DNA of 60,779 nt, taken from assembly GCA_041687295.1 (NCBI GenBank), contig JAWLCG010000001.1:1-60779 (forward strand), written 5' to 3'. Position 1 is the stretch's first letter, and each line of letters starts with the position of its first letter. The translations under genes were made by a program, and so were the position numbers. Shown one piece after another: positions 16,595 to 25,604 of this stretch. The notes beneath the pieces were generated by a model, which was not told the DNA's origin, made no database searches, and saw only the letters and a program-made list of their open reading frames with translations. This DNA is from JAWLCG01 sp041687295. Lineage in GTDB: Bacteria; Planctomycetota; Phycisphaerae; SM23-33; FEN-1343.

Positions 16595-19500
16595 CTAGAA
16601 TTTTGGCGGCGGGGCGTCCTCCAGCCGCCAGACCTCGACCTCTCGCGTCTCGACGGAGAACTCCAGGCCCGTCTGCTGCGACAGCGTCTCCAGAAACTCC
16701 GCCCGGGCGGCCCTGCGCTGCGGGCCGGCCGGCAGCTTGTGGACCCGGCCGGAGGCGTAGAAGGCCCAGCCGACCATGACGTCCGACGGGTACTCCGCCA
16801 GGTTCACCACTGGCTGCTGCAGGCACTCCATCTCGACCTTCCGCAGCAGTTCGTCCACGCTGCCGTAGCCCCCGCCGCCGCCGTCCTGCCCCGCGGTCGG
16901 ATCGCCCCTCAGCAGGTGGATGCTGGGCCCGTCCGCCCCCGGCAAGGGCCGACGCTCAAAGCGCCCGCGGGCCACGAGCACCTCCATGGGCTCGGACCCT
17001 CGCACGAACCGCACGGGCCGGCCCACTTCTTCGCTGAGGATCTCCCCCAGCCCCGCCAGTCGCTCATCCTCGCCGCTGAAGCCGTTGACGATCCAGTCAC
17101 CCGGCAGCGGCCGGTTCATCAGTTCATCGGGGCCGAACACGTGGCCGGCGGGCACCTCCAGGACGTGCGACAGGATCTCCCGCACGGTGGCAGCCCGCCC
17201 CCAGCCGCGACTCCAGACCCCCCGCTTCCCGTTGACCCACCGGAACACGAAGCGGTCCGGCTCCCGCTCCAGGCGGCGGGCCTGTACCGGGTCGTCCTCC
17301 CGGTAGAACCGCGCCCGCTCGGGGATGAACGGCGGCTCGATCCGTCGCACGGCCTGCCCAATCTCCAGACGGTACACTTCGTCGAACCGCTCGCGCCAGC
17401 CCGCGTCGGCCGCCGGTTGCGGGGCCGGCTGCGTAGTGGGCGGATCGGTCGGCGGGGTCAGCCGGTACTGCATCTGGACGGGCCCCTCGGGCTGGGCCTC
17501 GATCCGCAGGATGCCCGCCCGGCCTCCGGTCGTGCGGAACAGCAGTACGGCCGGTGCGGGAGGTCCGTTAGATGGATCGCCCAGTACAACGGCCACCGGG
17601 CCCGAGGTAAGCGGCATTTCGCCCCAGTGGGCTCGGATGAGGTCAGTGGAGGCCGAGCCCCACGCATCCTGGTCCAGCAGCACGGGTCGGGCCGCCAGCA
17701 GGATCAGCGTGCCGCCGTTGCCCTGAGGCTGCCAGACCGCATCGATGCCCTGCTCCTCCAGCCACGCCTGCCGGCCCTGGGGCGACAGGTCGGCATCCGG
17801 GGGCCAGTGACGGGCGGAGGCCGTGTCGAAGTCGATGGCCAGCCCCTCCTGTGCCGGCACCCACAGTCGCGGCTCGGTCAGGGGCGGCAGGTCGGGCAGC
17901 GGCTCGGCAGGCACATCGTCCATTCGCCGAGGGTCGGGCAGTTCGGCCGCGCCCAGAGGCCCGTGCGGGATGGGCTGGAGCGTCTGGTTCAGCGGCACGT
18001 CGGCCAGGGCGAAGATGGCGTCAGCCTGAGCCGGGTCGTAGAAGCCCACGTCGTGGACCGTGATCCGCACGCGGGTGTCCGCTTCGCCGTCCCGGCCCGG
18101 CCGATGGTGCACGATCTCCACGGGGTACCATAGGTCCGGCGCGAGCTGCTTCCATTCCGTCACTTCCGTCCGAATCGTTCCATAGGCGAAGCCCAGCTCA
18201 TCCAGCACGGGCAGGTAGCCGCGCTGCGGGTCGAGCAGCAGTCTACTGAAGTGGCCCCGCCGCGGGCCGTAGGCCAACTCCACCACCCGCCGCCCGTCAT
18301 GCGTGGTCCACCCCACCCGCAGGCCCGCGGCCCGCATGGCGTCAGGCTGCTTGCGGGCATCGTCCCACAAACCCCATATGCCGGAGATGAACCCGTTGGG
18401 ACGCTGGTCGCTGTCGGGGTCCGGCGGCAGCAGCCCCAGGCCCGTGTAGCCCTCGTACGACCCGAAGTACCGCGGCATGTCATGACGGTACTGCTCGCGC
18501 ACGTCGCCGCTGTATCCGCCGTCCCCGGTATGGAAGAAGTCCACCTTGCGGAACTGCTGACCGTCGTAGGCCATCAGCCACCGCGTCTCGTTGTAGGGCC
18601 GGGCCCCGTCGTGCCACCGGCCGATCTGCGGGTCGAAGTCCATGCGCTTGCGGCCCTCGCCGAGGCGCTCGTACCAGGCCCAGGTGTTCACCCGCGAGGG
18701 CGTCGGCCGCCACTGCTCGGTCTGCGGGTCCCACACCTGCTCGTCCATGGACGCGACCACGCGGAGGTTCTGGGCGGCAGCGTGGACGTGCCGGTGCGTG
18801 GCCTCGACGTGAGGGATGAGCCCCTCCAACGTCAACGGCCCCTCGGGCAGCGGTGGAACGGGGGACTGGTCGCCTTCCTCTGCTTGGGAGGCTGTGCCGG
18901 GAACCACAACCCCGGCAACGATGGCGATGGCCAGCAGGGCAGCCGCCACGGCCATGCTGCGACCACGGGCGGTTGGCGGGGTCAGGCCCAGCAGACGAAT
19001 GATGCGGCCACGGAGTTCCGAGCCCTCGCGCCCCCGGGCGGCAACGGCGGCGTGGCCGAGGCGCGGAAGCGTCTGCCGTTGGGCCAGGGCCAGCAGGCCC
19101 TCGGCGTAGCGGGTCGGCTCGGTGCCGGCGGAGAGGGCGAGGTCGTCGCAGCAGTGCTCGCGTTCGGCGCGGAGGCGGCGGGCGAGGTACCACGCGGCCG
19201 GGTGGTAGAACAGCAGCGTCTCGGCCAGCGTGACCAGCAGGTTGACGAGGTAGTCGTAGCGGCGGATGTGGGCCAGCTCATGGGCCAGCACGGCCCGCAC
19301 CTGATCGGGGGCCAGGCCCGTCGCGAAGCCCAGCGGCAGCAGGATGGCGGGAGAGAGCCAGCCCACCACCACCGGCCCGTGCAGGCGGAGTGACTCCAGC
19401 AGCCGCACCGGCCGGCGGATGCCCAGCGCGGCGGCCACGTCAGCCAGCGTTGCCCGCAGGGCCGGGTCGGTCACCGGCGTCGCCGACCGCCGCAGCCGAC

Positions 19501-20044
19501 CGATCTGCAGCCAACCCACCAGCTGCCAGCCGGCCAGCAGGACCACGCCGGCCGCCCACGTCAGCGTCAGCCACGGCAGGGCCGGCTCCAGCGCATCCGT
19601 CAGCCGGGCCCGCCAGCTCGGCGTCGGCTGCGACAGTTCAGGCGCAGCGGGAACCGGCGGTACCGTCTCGGCCTCAGCCGCGGCGGGCTCGATGGCCGGG
19701 GACGCATCGGCGGGCAAAGGGGTTGGGATGGGGTCGCTGGCCGGCACTGCTTGAGGTGTCGGAACAGCCGCAGCCGTGGGTCCATTCTCCACGACCAGCA
19801 CCGCGGACCGCTCTGTCTGCACCGGGCCGGGCGTGAACACGAACGCGACGGCCGACAGCCCCACCGTCGCCGCCAGGGCCGCACAGGCCATCGCGTACTG
19901 CAGCGGGGCCGACCGCCGGCACAGCCTCGCTGCCACCGCGTACAGCAGCGCCAGGAGGGTGCCGATCCACAGCGAGTGCACCAGCGTCCAGCCCAACCGG
20001 TAGGCTGTGGCCGACGAGCGGATGGCTTCCAGCAGGTCCATCAC
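16595..20044 (-). CDS. BlaR1/MecR1-type M56 membrane metallopeptidase with very long C-terminal region
   Basis: A 1149-residue protein whose start overlaps the BlaI-type gene by 4 bases. N-terminal helices (LVHSLWIGTLLALLYAVAAR; LQYAMACAALAATVGLSAVA) lead to a cytoplasmic zinc-peptidase domain with H255-E256-L-A-H259 and the downstream EREHCCDDLAL motif. After another helix near 370-385 (AVAAALLAIAIVAGVVVPG) come about 750 residues outside the membrane. These include a segment resembling lipoprotein-carrier-like or DUF-type planctomycete domains (PDLWYPVEIVHHRPGRDGEA) and, near the end, a TonB-short-like helix-strand region (GLEFSVETREVEVWRLEDAP). No penicillin-binding sensor domain is recognised, so the signal need not be a beta-lactam. 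It is expected to cleave the BlaI repressor. Confidence 0.88.
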   Translation of the reverse strand: MMDLLEAIRSSATAYRLGWTLVHSLWIGTLLALLYAVAARLCRRSAPLQYAMACAALAATVGLSAVAFVFTPGPVQTERSAVLVVENGPTAAAVPTPQAVPASDPIPTPLPADASPAIEPAAAEAETVPPVPAAPELSQPTPSWRARLTDALEPALPWLTLTWAAGVVLLAGWQLVGWLQIGRLRRSATPVTDPALRATLADVAAALGIRRPVRLLESLRLHGPVVVGWLSPAILLPLGFATGLAPDQVRAVLAHELAHIRRYDYLVNLLVTLAETLLFYHPAAWYLARRLRAEREHCCDDLALSAGTEPTRYAEGLLALAQRQTLPRLGHAAVAARGREGSELRGRIIRLLGLTPPTARGRSMAVAAALLAIAIVAGVVVPGTASQAEEGDQSPVPPLPEGPLTLEGLIPHVEATHRHVHAAAQNLRVVASMDEQVWDPQTEQWRPTPSRVNTWAWYERLGEGRKRMDFDPQIGRWHDGARPYNETRWLMAYDGQQFRKVDFFHTGDGGYSGDVREQYRHDMPRYFGSYEGYTGLGLLPPDPDSDQRPNGFISGIWGLWDDARKQPDAMRAAGLRVGWTTHDGRRVVELAYGPRRGHFSRLLLDPQRGYLPVLDELGFAYGTIRTEVTEWKQLAPDLWYPVEIVHHRPGRDGEADTRVRITVHDVGFYDPAQADAIFALADVPLNQTLQPIPHGPLGAAELPDPRRMDDVPAEPLPDLPPLTEPRLWVPAQEGLAIDFDTASARHWPPDADLSPQGRQAWLEEQGIDAVWQPQGNGGTLILLAARPVLLDQDAWGSASTDLIRAHWGEMPLTSGPVAVVLGDPSNGPPAPAVLLFRTTGGRAGILRIEAQPEGPVQMQYRLTPPTDPPTTQPAPQPAADAGWRERFDEVYRLEIGQAVRRIEPPFIPERARFYREDDPVQARRLEREPDRFVFRWVNGKRGVWSRGWGRAATVREILSHVLEVPAGHVFGPDELMNRPLPGDWIVNGFSGEDERLAGLGEILSEEVGRPVRFVRGSEPMEVLVARGRFERRPLPGADGPSIHLLRGDPTAGQDGGGGGYGSVDELLRKVEMECLQQPVVNLAEYPSDVMVGWAFYASGRVHKLPAGPQRRAARAEFLETLSQQTGLEFSVETREVEVWRLEDAPPPKF

Positions 20045-20433
20045 TTGCCCCCTTTCCGCGGCTTCACCTGGTCGATCAGCCCGCGCAGCTCCGCCAGTTC
20101 CTTGCCGCTGAGCGCCCCATCCTGCACGGCCCGCACCAGCAGCTTGCGCATCGAGCCGTCAAAGGCCTTCTGAACGAGGTCCTCCAGCAGGCCCGCCTGG
20201 GTCTGCTCCTGCGGGGCGGCCGGGCGGAACTTGGCGGGGCGCTCGTCGCTGCGGACGACGAAGCCTTTCTCCTCCATCACCTGCAGCAGCTTGAGCGTGG
20301 TCGTCAGCCCCGTCTTCCGCGGCCCCTGCAGGGCGTCGTGCACCTGCCGGACCGTACTGGGGCCCTTCTCCCACAGCACCTGCAGGATCTCCAGCTCCGC
20401 CTCGGTCGGATACAGCGAGGGTCGTTTGGGCAT
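20041..20433 (-). CDS. BlaI/MecI/CopY-type repressor
   Basis: A 130-residue winged-helix protein; start 20433 (MPKRPSLYPTEAELEILQVL) has AGGGGAG 8 bases upstream, and an in-frame extension to 20484 runs over its own promoter. LWEKGPSTVRQVHDAL and TTLKLLQVMEEKGFV are the helix-turn-helix and wing of the BlaI family; the C-terminal helices serve dimerisation and contain the site usually cut by the partner peptidase. Translation is coupled to the M56 gene. It probably represses this two-gene operon through the operator at 20494-20511 and may control distant genes. Confidence 0.9.
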   Translation of the reverse strand: MPKRPSLYPTEAELEILQVLWEKGPSTVRQVHDALQGPRKTGLTTTLKLLQVMEEKGFVVRSDERPAKFRPAAPQEQTQAGLLEDLVQKAFDGSMRKLLVRAVQDGALSGKELAELRGLIDQVKPRKGGK

Positions 20434-20490
20434 CGTCGGCTCCCCTGGATTCGACTCGTCCGGGCCCGGGACCATCCAGGCCATGCCCCC

Positions 20491-20519
20491 ATACTACGGC
20501 ATGTTACGTAGAGCGGCAA
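20491..20519 (-). promoter_or_regulatory. blaI-M56 operon promoter with an operator in the spacer
   Basis: On the minus strand TTGCCG (20514-20519), a 17-base spacer and TAGTAT (20491-20496) make the promoter. Inside the spacer and touching the -10 is CTACGTAACATGCCGTAG (20494-20511): perfect CTACG/CGTAG arms around 8 bases, close to the TACTAC...GTAGTA dyads bound by BlaI repressors. Bound repressor would block RNA polymerase. Confidence 0.65.
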
Positions 20520-20613
20520 GCACAAAACGTAATCTTTCGTATTTCGAGTGCGGCTACTCGCCCCGGAACGCGGTCTGGTGGCCAGACTCAGTGCGGCCTG
20601 CCCAGGGCTCCAC

Positions 20614-22620
20614 TCACCTGTTCACCTGCGACGGGTGCTTCTCGAAGAAGTCCGATCGTGGGGGCAGTTCCTTGAGCCTGTGCGTGGCCGGGTCAGCCAT
20701 GAAGGCGCTCAGCGGCTGAAAGATCGTCGACCAGTTCCAGAACGACTCGTCCAGCCTGAGGTACTCGCGGACCTTCCCCGTGCCGGCCGGGGCCACCGGA
20801 TGCAGCAGTGCCACGGCCGTGCGGACCACGTGAAAGCCGTCAATCAGGCCCTGTCGGCGAGCGTTCTCGTCGCAGTCGTCGTGGTAGGGGTTATTGCGGT
20901 TCCATCGGCCGTTGGCTTCACGCAGCAGCGCCGCCACGGCGGAGATGCCCGCATGGAACTCCTGGGCGGCGAAGGCCTGCTCGAAATCGAGGATAACCTC
21001 CTCGCACTCGGCCACCACTTCGTCAAGCGGCTGCCCTGGCGGAATGATGCCGTTGTAGAACTTCTGCACGGTGTAGAAGCACGACCGCACGAGGTGGTTC
21101 AGTGTGTTGCTCAGCAGGTTGCCGTCCTTGAGCACCGGGTCGCCGGCGCGGTCGTCCGCCTTGGGGTCCAGCGGCTTGGGCCGGAAGCTCACGCCGCGCT
21201 GCCCCAGGCCCAGGTTCAGCCAGTGCGCCCGGAGCTGGTCGGCCGTGTAGTAGTCCAGCAGGTCCGCCGCCATGGGGGGCTTGACCGCGCCGGAGGAACT
21301 GGCCTTCTTGTCCAGGAACAGCAGGTGCTTGTTCACGACCAGCCGCGACATCGTCAACTGCCCCTCTGCCGGCGGATACTGCGGCGATTCGCCCTGCATG
21401 CCCAGCCAGATCGCCCCCTGGGCCAAGCCATAGAAGAAAGTGTTGTCCTCCCCGATGAACTGGTAGACGGCGGCTTCAGGCGTGCACCACCAGTCGACCC
21501 ACTGCTCGGGCGAGGTGCCCCTGGCCTTCAGGCAGGCCTGCACGAACGAGATCGGCGCCCACAGCGATTCGGGCCAGACCCAGAAGGTCAACCCCTCCAG
21601 GCCGTCCAGATCGGGCGCCGGCAGCGACCAGTCCAGGTTGCCCGTCAGCCGGAACGGCACGAGCGTCTTGCCGCTGCGGTAGCGGACGGCCTCGGCCGAG
21701 AGCAACTCCTTCGCCCGATCCATGTCCTCCAGTCGGTCGAACACGAGCCTGACGCTCTTGCCCCGCCCCTGCTCCCGCCGATGCGGCGGCAGCTTGGCCA
21801 GGACGGGCTCCAACTCGTCCAGCTGGTCTTCCGCCACGTGGATGGTCGGCGGCTCAAAGTGCTCCAGCAGCGAGCGCACGGCGAACTCGCGCATCTGCCC
21901 GCTGACCAGCAGCTCATCGAGCCACCGCCGCAGCAGCGGCTCAAACGCCTGTAGCGGGATGTACCAGTTGGTCACGTCGACCATCTCCGGCGGGGCGTCG
22001 GAGAGCGTGCTGCGCGGGGCGATGAGTTCACGCGGCTCGTACTGATGGCCCAGGGAGCACTCGTCCGCGTAGGCCTTTTCCGACCTGCAGCCCTGGATGG
22101 GGCACCGGCCGATGACCTGTCGGCCGTTGAGGAACGTGCCGGCCTGGCGGTCGTAGAACTGCGGTGTGGTCAGCTTGTGCAGGTGCCCGTTGGCGTGCAG
22201 CGTCCGCAGGATGTGGGCTCCGAGCTCCTGGTGAATCGGCTGGTAGGGCTCGAGGCTCGACGCCGCGAACAGGTCGAGTTCGACGTGGTAGGCCTCGAGC
22301 GTAGCCCTCTGGCTCCGATGGTTCGCTGTGACGAACTCCGTCAGGCCGCCCTGGAACTGACCGGCCTCCATCTTGGCCCGGTGGTCGGCGGCAATGGGCG
22401 AGCCGTAGCAGTCGGTCCCTGAGACGAACAGCACGTTGTCACGGCCGACGCGGTCGCGCATGAACCGCGCGAACGCGTCCGCGTGGATGAACACCCCGCC
22501 GACGTGGCCGAAATGCAGGTCCTTGTTGCCGTACGGCATGCCCGCCGTCACCACCGCGCGAAGCGGAAACGCGGGCCTCTCCCGGCCGGTCACCAGCCGC
22601 GGCGTCGATCCGTCAGACAT
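20614..22620 (-). CDS. Methionyl-tRNA synthetase-type class I enzyme, divergent
   Basis: A 668-residue class I synthetase with TGGAG upstream of ATG 22620. The N-terminus TAGMPYGNKDLHFGHVGGVF contains the HIGH box as HFGH (37-40) in the MetRS context. A zinc-knuckle-like set, C173, C178, C188 and H192, lies in the connective domain, and VTNWYIPLQ and GEDNTFFYGLAQG match MetRS core strands. The KMSKS loop is unusual: LDKKASSSGAVKPP at about 436-449. An insert at about 260-330 (DELEPVLAKLPPHRREQGRG) and absence of a C-terminal tRNA-binding extension are further differences. It may be a diverged second MetRS or the only one; the window cannot tell. Charging of tRNA-Met in the cytoplasm is the expected role. 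Confidence 0.8.
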   Translation of the reverse strand: MSDGSTPRLVTGRERPAFPLRAVVTAGMPYGNKDLHFGHVGGVFIHADAFARFMRDRVGRDNVLFVSGTDCYGSPIAADHRAKMEAGQFQGGLTEFVTANHRSQRATLEAYHVELDLFAASSLEPYQPIHQELGAHILRTLHANGHLHKLTTPQFYDRQAGTFLNGRQVIGRCPIQGCRSEKAYADECSLGHQYEPRELIAPRSTLSDAPPEMVDVTNWYIPLQAFEPLLRRWLDELLVSGQMREFAVRSLLEHFEPPTIHVAEDQLDELEPVLAKLPPHRREQGRGKSVRLVFDRLEDMDRAKELLSAEAVRYRSGKTLVPFRLTGNLDWSLPAPDLDGLEGLTFWVWPESLWAPISFVQACLKARGTSPEQWVDWWCTPEAAVYQFIGEDNTFFYGLAQGAIWLGMQGESPQYPPAEGQLTMSRLVVNKHLLFLDKKASSSGAVKPPMAADLLDYYTADQLRAHWLNLGLGQRGVSFRPKPLDPKADDRAGDPVLKDGNLLSNTLNHLVRSCFYTVQKFYNGIIPPGQPLDEVVAECEEVILDFEQAFAAQEFHAGISAVAALLREANGRWNRNNPYHDDCDENARRQGLIDGFHVVRTAVALLHPVAPAGTGKVREYLRLDESFWNWSTIFQPLSAFMADPATHRLKELPPRSDFFEKHPSQVNR

Positions 22621-22821
22621 GCGTAACTCCAGGATAGAAGGATGGGATCCTGCAACGCGCCCCCCGCTGGGCGGGGCATAGCCCTTCTACCGCCCCTCGC
22701 CACGTCAGGCAAGTGGGAAGACCCTCCGCGAACCCAAGGACCTGCCGGCGGATGTCGGACAGCTTGATCTGACCGACCTGCGAACGAACCTGGTGCAGGA
22801 CGGCGATCCGATGGCGGAGAT

Positions 22822-23898
22822 CTACGTGTTCGCCTCGAGCCAGTCCAGCAGGTCCTGGCACTGCTGGCGATCCCGAACACTGACACAGTAGGCGACCTTG
22901 TCCGGACGAAGCTCCTTGTGGAGTTGGCGGACCTCGTCGGGCCCGACGCCGTAGATCTGCAGGGCCTTGCCCGCCTCCGGGCAGCGCCGGAGGACGTCGC
23001 ACCAGGTGTGCATGGGCGGCTGACCGGCGCCGGGCACCCACTGGATGGCGTCGATGGCGTCAATGGCCAGCACGTCGTCCAGGTGCGGCAGCGCGCCGGG
23101 TCCGTCGAAGTGCAGCGTGCAGTGGTCGAGGTAGCTCGCCTCTTCGGCCAGGGCCGGCATGACGGACCGCCGGGCCATCTCCGGGCTGAGCATGCACAGG
23201 AAGTCGCACTGGATCGTCGCGAACCGCCCGGGGCTCCAGAACGGCACCCAGCCGATCGTGCCGTCCTGCTCGCCCATGCCGCCGGCCTCGTAGAGGCCCT
23301 GGTAGATCGGCGCGTAGAGCTTCCGCACGTCGTCCATGGCCGCGACGATGCGTTCGGGGCAGTCGTAGAAGTCCATCGCCAGCCGCTCGGCTCCGCGCAT
23401 GGCCAGCAGGGCGTCCATGTTCGAGTGCAGATCGCAGACGCCCACGAGATAGCGCCCCTGCCGGTGCTGGGCCAGCGCCCGGCTGAAGGCCAGGGCGCTC
23501 CGCCAGGTCGGGTTCGACTCGTCCAGCCGGATCGGCAGCACGTCGTCCCAGTCGTCGACCCAGGGGGCGACCCAGTTCGTGTTGGGCGAGTCGGGGCTGA
23601 ACGTCAGCTGCCCGCCCAGAAAGGCTGCGAACTGGTCGGGCCCGTGGTCGGGGGCGAAGAAGGGGACCGCCTCGGCCAGGTACTCCGTGCCGGCCAGGTG
23701 CGCGTCGATGCGGTCGAGCACGTCCTGGTAGCGCCCCTCGCAGGCAGCCTGGTAGCGCTGGTGGCCGGGGTACGGCGGATTGCAGCCCGGCCGGTTCACG
23801 GCCGCGACCACCGGCGGGCGCCCCAGCAGATCGCCCGCCCAGAAGTGCTCCCACATCCGCTTGACGCGGTCGAAGTCAGGCTTGGTGCTCAGTTCCAC
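22822..23898 (-). CDS. Uroporphyrinogen decarboxylase-like (URO-D superfamily) protein
   Basis: A 358-residue protein. The GTG start at 23898 has AGGAG 8 bases upstream; longer upstream frames have none. It begins MELSTKPDFDRVKRMWEHFW and shows URO-D superfamily features: VGVCDLHSNMDALLAMRGAE, CTLHFDGPGALPHLDDVLAI and IQWVPGAGQPPMHTWCDVLR, with a conserved His-Phe-Asp and a final GVGPDEV segment. In planctomycetes and related bacteria such distant members are numerous and unlikely to make haem; some relatives are cobalamin-linked methyltransferases. Substrate unknown. It is monocistronic, flanked by spacers with gene debris. Confidence 0.78.
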   Translation of the reverse strand: MELSTKPDFDRVKRMWEHFWAGDLLGRPPVVAAVNRPGCNPPYPGHQRYQAACEGRYQDVLDRIDAHLAGTEYLAEAVPFFAPDHGPDQFAAFLGGQLTFSPDSPNTNWVAPWVDDWDDVLPIRLDESNPTWRSALAFSRALAQHRQGRYLVGVCDLHSNMDALLAMRGAERLAMDFYDCPERIVAAMDDVRKLYAPIYQGLYEAGGMGEQDGTIGWVPFWSPGRFATIQCDFLCMLSPEMARRSVMPALAEEASYLDHCTLHFDGPGALPHLDDVLAIDAIDAIQWVPGAGQPPMHTWCDVLRRCPEAGKALQIYGVGPDEVRQLHKELRPDKVAYCVSVRDRQQCQDLLDWLEANT

Positions 23899-24099
23899 GG
23901 CAGTCTCTCCTGGTACAAGGGCATGGCGACCGGGGCCATCGTGAGGGCTCCCTACCATAGCCCGGTCCATGCCCGCTGTCCATGCAGATGACACCAACCG
24001 CTCGCCCGGAAGCGGCGGTCGAGGCCCTCGGACAGCCGTAGCGGACGGAGGTGGCGCCGCCGTTGGCTGCGCAGACCGGACACCCGGAGGAGTTGACTG

Positions 24100-24174
24100 A
24101 TGACGACAGATGGCACGCTGAGTAGACGCGAGTTGCTGGAGGCCTGGCCGCCGGGGCGCTCAGATCCACGGAAT
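24100..24174 (+). pseudogene. N-terminal stump of a Tat-signal protein
   Basis: GGAGGAG stands 7 bases before ATG 24100, followed by MTTDGTLSRRELLEAWPPGR. SRRELLEA is a twin-arginine signal start as in many planctomycete oxidoreductases (SRRE.L.AG), but the hydrophobic core that should follow is absent because the frame enters the antisense of the prepilin gene. Only start and signal head remain. Confidence 0.4.
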
Positions 24175-25062
24175 TCCGCTGCCCTCCAGCCGGATGTACC
24201 AGGGCTTGACGTCGCTGATGTCGTACTCGGTCGGGTCGTCGCCCAGCCAGTTCCAGATCGTCGTGTCGTCGAAGCTGCCGTCGCCAACGTGGCCGTCGAT
24301 GTACAGGAAGTTGCTCCGCCCGCGGTGGGGGTTGATCAGCTTCCACTTCTCCCGAAGGGCCGGGTTCTCATGGATCCAGCCGCTCCAGCCGATCACGTTG
24401 CCGTTGTGCCGAATGCCCTCGCTGGCCAGGATCGTGTCCTGGGTGTGGGTCATGTGGTTGAGGTGGATGTAGGCCTCGAAGGTGTGCCCGAAGCCGCAGC
24501 AGAAGCGGTCCAGCCCGGCTGTGGCGTTCTGCGCGTACGACCCGACGCTGCCGCCGTAGGCCTCCTGCTCGCGTTGCAGGCTCGGGCAGTGCATGGCCTC
24601 GGTGATGTGGTCCCAGTCGGGGTTGGGGATGTTCCAGCGAACGTAGGGGTGGGGCTCGGCGTAACCGCCGGGCGGCACCTGGCCGTTACCGTCGGGCTGG
24701 TACCAGCCCCGCTGGCCGGTGGGGTCGGCGAACAGCGGCGCGTAGTAGACCCTCTGACTGGACGCCAGCGGCTTGCCCCGCAGCCAGTACGGCATCACGT
24801 ACCACCACTGACGGAAGCTGTTGGAGGCCCCCCAGGCGTTGGGGTCGTTGAACTCCTGGTCCCAGGCGGCCAGCATCGTGTCGTTGTTCTCCAGGGCGTA
24901 CTGGTGGTGCGCCTGGCCCAGGTTCCGCAGCCGGGTCTTGCACAGGGCGGACTGCGCCTGCTCCCGGGCCGTCGCCAACGCCGGCAGCAGGATCGACACC
25001 AGCAGGGCGATGATCGCGATCACAACCAGCAGTTCGATCAGGGTGAAGCCTCTGCGCTCCAT
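24160..25062 (-). CDS. Prepilin-type N-terminal cleavage/methylation domain protein
   Basis: A 300-residue type II secretion/pseudopilin-like protein with GGGAGG before ATG 25062. MERRGFTLIELLVVIAIIAL has the prepilin peptidase site (G/F, then Glu at +5) and the membrane helix continues to about residue 30. The body is Trp/Tyr-rich. Near the end, HRGRSNFLYIDGHVG is the H-X8/9-DG motif of the large planctomycete and lentisphaeral family. These proteins are displayed at the cell surface or in pseudopili, often in many copies per genome; individual roles are unknown. It has no pilus-assembly neighbours here. Confidence 0.9.
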   Translation of the reverse strand: MERRGFTLIELLVVIAIIALLVSILLPALATAREQAQSALCKTRLRNLGQAHHQYALENNDTMLAAWDQEFNDPNAWGASNSFRQWWYVMPYWLRGKPLASSQRVYYAPLFADPTGQRGWYQPDGNGQVPPGGYAEPHPYVRWNIPNPDWDHITEAMHCPSLQREQEAYGGSVGSYAQNATAGLDRFCCGFGHTFEAYIHLNHMTHTQDTILASEGIRHNGNVIGWSGWIHENPALREKWKLINPHRGRSNFLYIDGHVGDGSFDDTTIWNWLGDDPTEYDISDVKPWYIRLEGSGIPWI

Positions 25063-25140
25063 GGTCTGCCTCCCGGAGTGGGTCCACTCGCGTGACAAGG
25101 GGCAACCGCCCGCGTCTGTGCAACTGGCCAGAGATTCCAA

Positions 25141-25169
25141 TTGATTACATGACTGCGTGACTGTATGAT
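25141..25169 (+). promoter_or_regulatory. Promoter of the arsenic/organometal-type operon
   Basis: TTGATT (25141-25146), a 17-base spacer and TATGAT (25164-25169) form a near-consensus vegetative promoter in an AT-rich island. Transcription should begin near 25177, 44 bases before the ArsR start. The spacer and start region contain repeated TGACTG and ATGATCA-like words where ArsR could bind; no clean dyad is seen. Confidence 0.65.
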
Positions 25170-25220
25170 CACGGATACTTGCACATATTCTACGGCCACC
25201 TGGCCAAAGGAGCAAGAGAT

Positions 25221-25547
25221 TTGGACGGCAATCAGAAACGCTTATACGAGATGAAGGCCGAGGTCCTGGCGGCGGCGGGCCACCCGATCCGCCTGGCGGT
25301 GCTGGACTTTCTCAAGGACGGCGAGCAGTGCGTCTGCGACATCGCCGGGTACGTCGAGGCCGAGCGGTCCAACGTCTCGCGCCACCTGGCGGTGCTGCTC
25401 AAGGCCGGCCTGGTCGAGCAGCGCAAGGACGGCCTGCGGATGATGTACTCGCTCAAGACCCCCTGCATCCTGAGCTTCAGCCAGTGCGTCGAGAGCGTCC
25501 TGCGAGCCCGGGCCCAGGAGGCCCAGACGGTCCTGGGCCAACTCTAG
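25221..25547 (+). CDS. ArsR/SmtB-family metalloregulator
   Basis: A 108-residue repressor. TTG 25221 is taken as start because AAAGGAG lies 8 bases before it; the longer TTG start at 25179 has no ribosome site and is at the transcription start. MDGNQKRLYEMKAEVLAAAG precedes the winged helix: HPIRLAVLDFLKDGEQCVCD, then AERSNVSRHLAVLLKAGLV. C37-V-C39 in the helix preceding the recognition helix is the ELCVCDL-type site for As(III)/Sb(III) and some soft metals. Two more cysteines follow near the end (TPCILSFSQCVE). It should repress this operon until inducer binds. Confidence 0.9.
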   Translation: MDGNQKRLYEMKAEVLAAAGHPIRLAVLDFLKDGEQCVCDIAGYVEAERSNVSRHLAVLLKAGLVEQRKDGLRMMYSLKTPCILSFSQCVESVLRARAQEAQTVLGQL

Positions 25548-25604
25548 CGGCCACTGGCGTGGGAGTTGGCAGGTTTGGCATTCAGGGGGCAGTGAGGCAA
25601 CGGC

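Noticed and set aside
22690..22845. A short coding-like plus-strand stretch (LREPKDLPADVGQLDLTDLR)
   Set aside because: Codon use is good, but it is only about 45 codons without start, stop or family match, and its end overlaps the URO-D-like gene. It may be another remnant but cannot be named.
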